Source: Pseudomonadota bacterium (GTDB lineage: Bacteria > Pseudomonadota > Alphaproteobacteria > Sphingomonadales > Sphingomonadaceae). From it: 64,000 nucleotides of DNA. Both the position numbers and the translations under genes were made by a program. The notes under the pieces were generated by a model that worked only from the letters and a program-made list of their open reading frames with translations, was not told the origin of the DNA and ran no database searches. The stretch covers positions 1 through 64,000 of the forward strand of contig JAFAEG010000030.1 of assembly GCA_023424095.1 (NCBI GenBank), written 5' to 3'. The number at the start of each line of letters is the position of its first letter. The first letter of the stretch is position 1. Positions 61,016 through 64,000 of the stretch are shown here, piece after piece.

Positions 61016-62521
61016 TTATTCGGCAGCGTCCGCCAGATCATCGGCGGCGCTGCCGGCCAGCTTGGTCAGGATCCGCGGCGACGCCTCCACCACCGGCAAC
61101 GGCTCGATCTCCTTCGATCCGCTCGCCACCTCCAGCGCCTCGAAGCGCTTGGCCTGGGTCATCACCTGCGTCTCCAGGCTCCCGACGAAGGCATTATAGG
61201 CATTGGTCGCCTGGCCGAGATTGCGCCCGACCCGCTCGACATGCGCACCCATGGTGGCAATGCGCGAGTGCAACTCCTTGCCAAGCTTGGCGATTTCGGC
61301 GGCCTGCTCAGCCAGATTCTCCTTGCGCCATTCCATCGCCACGGTGCGGGCCAAGCCGATCAGATTGATCGGGCTCGCCAGCAGCACACGGCGCTCGAAC
61401 GCCCAGCTCCACAGGTCCGCATCGTCATTCTCCAGCGCGGCGTGGAGGAAATGCTCGCCCGGAATGTACATAACGACGAAATCGGCGGCGTCGCCGAACC
61501 GCTCCCAATAGCTTTTCGCGCCGAGCTGCTGGACGTGGTTGCGGACGGAGGCGGCGTGGCGCTTCAAATGCGCGCGGCGCGTATCCTCGTCCTCTGCCTC
61601 GTTGGCGTCGAGATAGGCGTTCAGCGAGCATTTCGCGTCGATCACCAGCCGCCGCCCGCCCGGCAGGCGGATGATCACGTCGGGGCGCAGCCGGCCATCT
61701 TCCGTGTCCACCGACACTTCGGTCTGGAAATCGGCAAAGGGCGAAAGGCCCGCTTGCTCCAACACATTTTTCAGGCTGCGTTCGCCCCAGTTGCCGCGCG
61801 ACTTTGAGCTGCCGCGCAGCACGTTGATCAGATTGCGAGCCTCGTCGCGGACCTGGGTGTGGCCTTGGTGAAGCAATTGCACCGCCGCCTGCAGCTCGCC
61901 GTAGCTGGAATTGCGCGCCTTCTCGATCTGGTCGAGCTTTTCGTCATAGCGTTTCAGCGTGCTTTCAACCGGTTGCAGGAGAGACTTCAATTTCTCTTCG
62001 GACTGCTTCTCGGCATGGCCGAAGCGTTCGGCGGCCTGCTTCAGGAATTTGTCGTGCGCTCCATCGACCGCTTTCGACGCCAATTCGGCGAAGCGGGACT
62101 CGACCTTGGTCTCCAGTTCGCGAAGCTGGCCAAGTTGCGCCTCATGCGCCTGCTGCCGCTCCGCCTCGCCGCGCTCATAGGCGGCCTTGGCCTGGGCCAG
62201 CGCTTCCTTTTCCGCGCGCAGCTCCTGAAGCTCCCGGTCCAGCGCAATCGCGCGGTCGGCGACCGGGCGCAGGCCGGCGGCCTCGCGATCAAGCCGGTCG
62301 CGCTCCTCGCGCACGCCGTCCAGGGTGATGCGCAGGGCGTCCGCGACTTCCGCGGCCTTCGCCGACACCGCCTGCGCCATCTCCGCCTCACCGCAGCGGG
62401 TGCGTAGCGTCTCGGCCTCGCTCTTCAGGCCCGCTGTCTGGCGCGACGCCACGACCCAGCCGAAAATGAGGCCGAGCACGAGTGCGCCGATGGCGAGAAT
62501 CACGACGACGATCGGGTCCAT
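61016..62521 (-). CDS. rmuC: DNA recombination protein RmuC
   Basis: A 501-residue protein with one N-terminal membrane helix (VVVILAIGALVLGLIFGWVV) followed by a long coiled coil (residues about 25-190) and a nuclease-like RmuC domain (RGNWGERSLKNVLEQAG; RPDVIIRLPGGRRLVIDAKCS; IPGEHFLHAALE). It is thought to limit DNA inversions and process DNA ends. ATG at 62521 has GGGAG five bases upstream. Convergent with the META lipoprotein (6 bases between stops). Confidence 0.93.
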   Translation of the reverse strand: MDPIVVVILAIGALVLGLIFGWVVASRQTAGLKSEAETLRTRCGEAEMAQAVSAKAAEVADALRITLDGVREERDRLDREAAGLRPVADRAIALDRELQELRAEKEALAQAKAAYERGEAERQQAHEAQLGQLRELETKVESRFAELASKAVDGAHDKFLKQAAERFGHAEKQSEEKLKSLLQPVESTLKRYDEKLDQIEKARNSSYGELQAAVQLLHQGHTQVRDEARNLINVLRGSSKSRGNWGERSLKNVLEQAGLSPFADFQTEVSVDTEDGRLRPDVIIRLPGGRRLVIDAKCSLNAYLDANEAEDEDTRRAHLKRHAASVRNHVQQLGAKSYWERFGDAADFVVMYIPGEHFLHAALENDDADLWSWAFERRVLLASPINLIGLARTVAMEWRKENLAEQAAEIAKLGKELHSRIATMGAHVERVGRNLGQATNAYNAFVGSLETQVMTQAKRFEALEVASGSKEIEPLPVVEASPRILTKLAGSAADDLADAAE

Positions 62522-62594
62522 GCCCACTCCCTATGGAACGAAGCGGGAACCTACGGCAATTTGACCCGGTAGGAAAGCTGAATCCCTCGGCCGC

Positions 62595-63134
62595 TCAGGC
62601 CGCGCGCTTGCCCTGTTCGCGGCGCTGCTTGGTCAGCTTCTTCAGCAGCATCTCGCGCTTCAGGCGAGAGAGGTGGTCGATGAAGAGGATGCCGTTGAGA
62701 TGGTCCATCTCGTGCTGCAGGCAGACGGCGAGCAGGCCGTCAATCTCCTCGTCATGCGCCACGCCGTCGCGGTCGAGCCAGCGGGCGCGGATGCGGTCGG
62801 GACGGTCGACCTCGGCATATTGGTCCGGCACCGACAGGCAGCCCTCATTATAGGGGACTTCATTCTCGGATTCGGCGATGATTTCCGGATTCACGAAGAC
62901 GCGCGGGTCGCGGACGGGATCACCGCCCTCTTCCTCAGGCTCCTGCAGGTCGATCACCAGCACGCGCTTGGGCACGCCAACCTGGATCGCAGCCAGGCCG
63001 ATGCCGGGGGCGGCGTACATCGTCTCGAACATGTCATCGATCAGCTTGCGCAGATCGTCATCGACCGTTTCCACGGGCTGGGAAATCTGCCGCAGACGTG
63101 GGTCCGGCACTTCGACGATGGGGAGAATGGCCAT
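62595..63134 (-). CDS. def: peptide deformylase
   Basis: A 179-residue enzyme that removes the N-formyl group from nascent proteins. All three metal-site motifs are present: motif 1 GIGLAAIQVG, motif 2 EGCLSVP with the cysteine ligand, and motif 3 LQHEMDHLNG with both histidines. The C-terminal helix is basic (KREMLLKKLTKQRREQGKR), possibly for ribosome binding. It stands alone between rmuC and the dispersed element. Confidence 0.96.
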   Translation of the reverse strand: MAILPIVEVPDPRLRQISQPVETVDDDLRKLIDDMFETMYAAPGIGLAAIQVGVPKRVLVIDLQEPEEEGGDPVRDPRVFVNPEIIAESENEVPYNEGCLSVPDQYAEVDRPDRIRARWLDRDGVAHDEEIDGLLAVCLQHEMDHLNGILFIDHLSRLKREMLLKKLTKQRREQGKRAA

Positions 63135-63215
63135 GGGGGCAATTTAGGCGCTGGCGGGCGCTGTCGCAAGACGACCTTGGGTGGGGGTGCCCGAAGGCAG
63201 GAAGAAGAATGGGCT

Positions 63216-63346
63216 CACGCCAAGCCGCAAAGGCGCCAAGGGATCGAGATTCGTTCAGCGCGGAGCGCCGTTACCACACTGCTTGAACCATAGAGCGCTT
63301 CGCGCGGAGCTTGCTCAGACCTTTGGCGTCTTTGCGGCTTGGCGTG
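63216..63346. repeat. dispersed inverted-repeat element, copy B
   Basis: A 131-base element between def and recR. The left end CACGCCAAGCCGCAAAGGCG matches the reverse complement of the right end (CTTTGCGGCTTGGCGTG), and both match the ends of copy A at 24635-24871 apart from a few substitutions. The inner part is different and shorter. It is non-coding and lies 12 bases after the recR stop in the plus-strand numbering, in the 223-base gap. Confidence 0.8.
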
Positions 63347-63357
63347 AAACGCCCTTT

Positions 63358-63954
63358 CTAACTCACTGGTCTTCTGGCTCTGAGCGCCTGGGCAAGTGTG
63401 CCCTCGTCGAGATAGTCGAGCTCGCCGCCGACCGGAAGGCCGTGAGCGAGCTGGGTGAGGCGGACCGGGAATTGCTCCAGCCGGTCGGTGAGATAGTGGG
63501 CGGTGGTCTGGCCCTCCAGCGTGGCATTCATCGCCAGCACGACCTCGTCGATGCCGCCGGCGGCGATGCGGTTGACGAGCCGGTCGATGGACAAATCTTC
63601 GGGCCGCACGCCCTCCAGCGCGGAGAGCCGCCCGCCGAGCACGTGGAAACGGCCGGGGAAGAGCCGCGAGCGGTCGAGTGCCCACAGGTCCGAAACCTCC
63701 TCAACCACGCAAAGCAATTTGTCGTCGCGGCGGGGATCAGCGCAGACGCCGCAGGGGTCGCGCGTGTCGACATTGCCGCAGATGCCGCAGACGGACAGCC
63801 GCTCCGTCACCGCCTGCAGCGCGGCCACCAGCGGGCGCAGCGCCGTCTCGCGCTTCTTGATCAGGTGCAGCACCGCCCGGCGGGCCGAACGCGGGCCGAG
63901 GCCGGGGAGGCGAGACAAAGCCTGGGTGAGCGCGTCGAGTTCGGCAGAGGACAT
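63358..63954 (-). CDS. recR: recombination mediator protein RecR
   Basis: A 198-residue protein of the RecFOR gap-repair pathway. It starts MSSAELDALTQALSRLPGLG with the helix-hairpin-helix motif, has the four-cysteine zinc finger CGICGN...CGVCAD around residues 56-71 and a Toprim domain (VVEEVSDLWALDRS) after it. Length is usual. In relatives it follows dnaX and ybaB, which would lie beyond the window edge; the last 46 bases after its start hold nothing I can identify. Confidence 0.96.
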   Translation of the reverse strand: MSSAELDALTQALSRLPGLGPRSARRAVLHLIKKRETALRPLVAALQAVTERLSVCGICGNVDTRDPCGVCADPRRDDKLLCVVEEVSDLWALDRSRLFPGRFHVLGGRLSALEGVRPEDLSIDRLVNRIAAGGIDEVVLAMNATLEGQTTAHYLTDRLEQFPVRLTQLAHGLPVGGELDYLDEGTLAQALRARRPVS

Positions 63955-64000
63955 GGTGGCGATCCGGCCCCGCTACCGCGCCGATTCGAGGCGCGAGGCC

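Overview
The window looks like a chromosomal segment of a high-GC alphaproteobacterium of the Sphingomonadales. The markers I rely on are an IspD-IspF fusion, an Hfq made of two Sm domains in one chain, the ChvI-ChvG-HprK-RapZ-EIIA-HPr regulatory operon divergent from pckA, NtrY-NtrX beside hfq-hflX, and the lipA-ratA/cinA-ispDF arrangement. The genus cannot be settled from the sequence alone. Genes are densely packed with many 4-base ATGA-type overlaps, and most of the window is core chromosome.

Layout. 1-120: a 30-base tandem repeat at the window edge. 0.1-15.6 kb: methyltransferase, GST, a membrane-anchored TIR protein, a DAACS symporter, a D-threonine-aldolase-type enzyme, an EF-G-like GTPase, alaS, a CPA2 antiporter, ettA and small genes. 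15.6-20.9 kb: putP, carbonic anhydrase, lipA, ratA-like, cinA-like, ispDF. 20.9-23.7 kb: three tandem L,D-transpeptidase paralogues. 23.8-29.2 kb: tatD, a metallo-hydrolase, a retropepsin-like protease, mazG and an ABC-F ATPase, with a dispersed inverted-repeat element between tatD and the hydrolase. 29.2-41.5 kb: a long leftward run hflX, double hfq, ntrX, ntrY, dusB, metG, holB, tmk, dacC-type PBP, MltB-type transglycosylase. 41.6-47.2 kb: tRNA-Ser(TGA), a PhyH-like dioxygenase, an SPFH/NfeD pair, a DUF885 enzyme and two small proteins.

47.3-52.8 kb is the most interesting region. It resembles a peptide-modification (RiPP) locus: a 60-residue candidate precursor, a kinase with a PqqD-like N-terminus and an HprK-like C-terminus, a PF14907-type nucleotidyltransferase, a divergent radical SAM enzyme with extra C-terminal cysteines, a TPR-sulfotransferase fusion, and a free-standing PqqD-like protein. 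It lacks the lasso-peptide cyclase and protease, and I do not recognise the whole set as a characterised pathway.

53.3-60.2 kb: pckA, then divergently chvI-chvG-hprK-rapZ-EIIA-HPr-rRNA/tRNA methyltransferase, a tightly coupled run in which most genes seem to start with GTG or TTG. 60.3-64.0 kb: a META-domain lipoprotein, rmuC, def and recR, with a second copy of the dispersed inverted-repeat element between def and recR.
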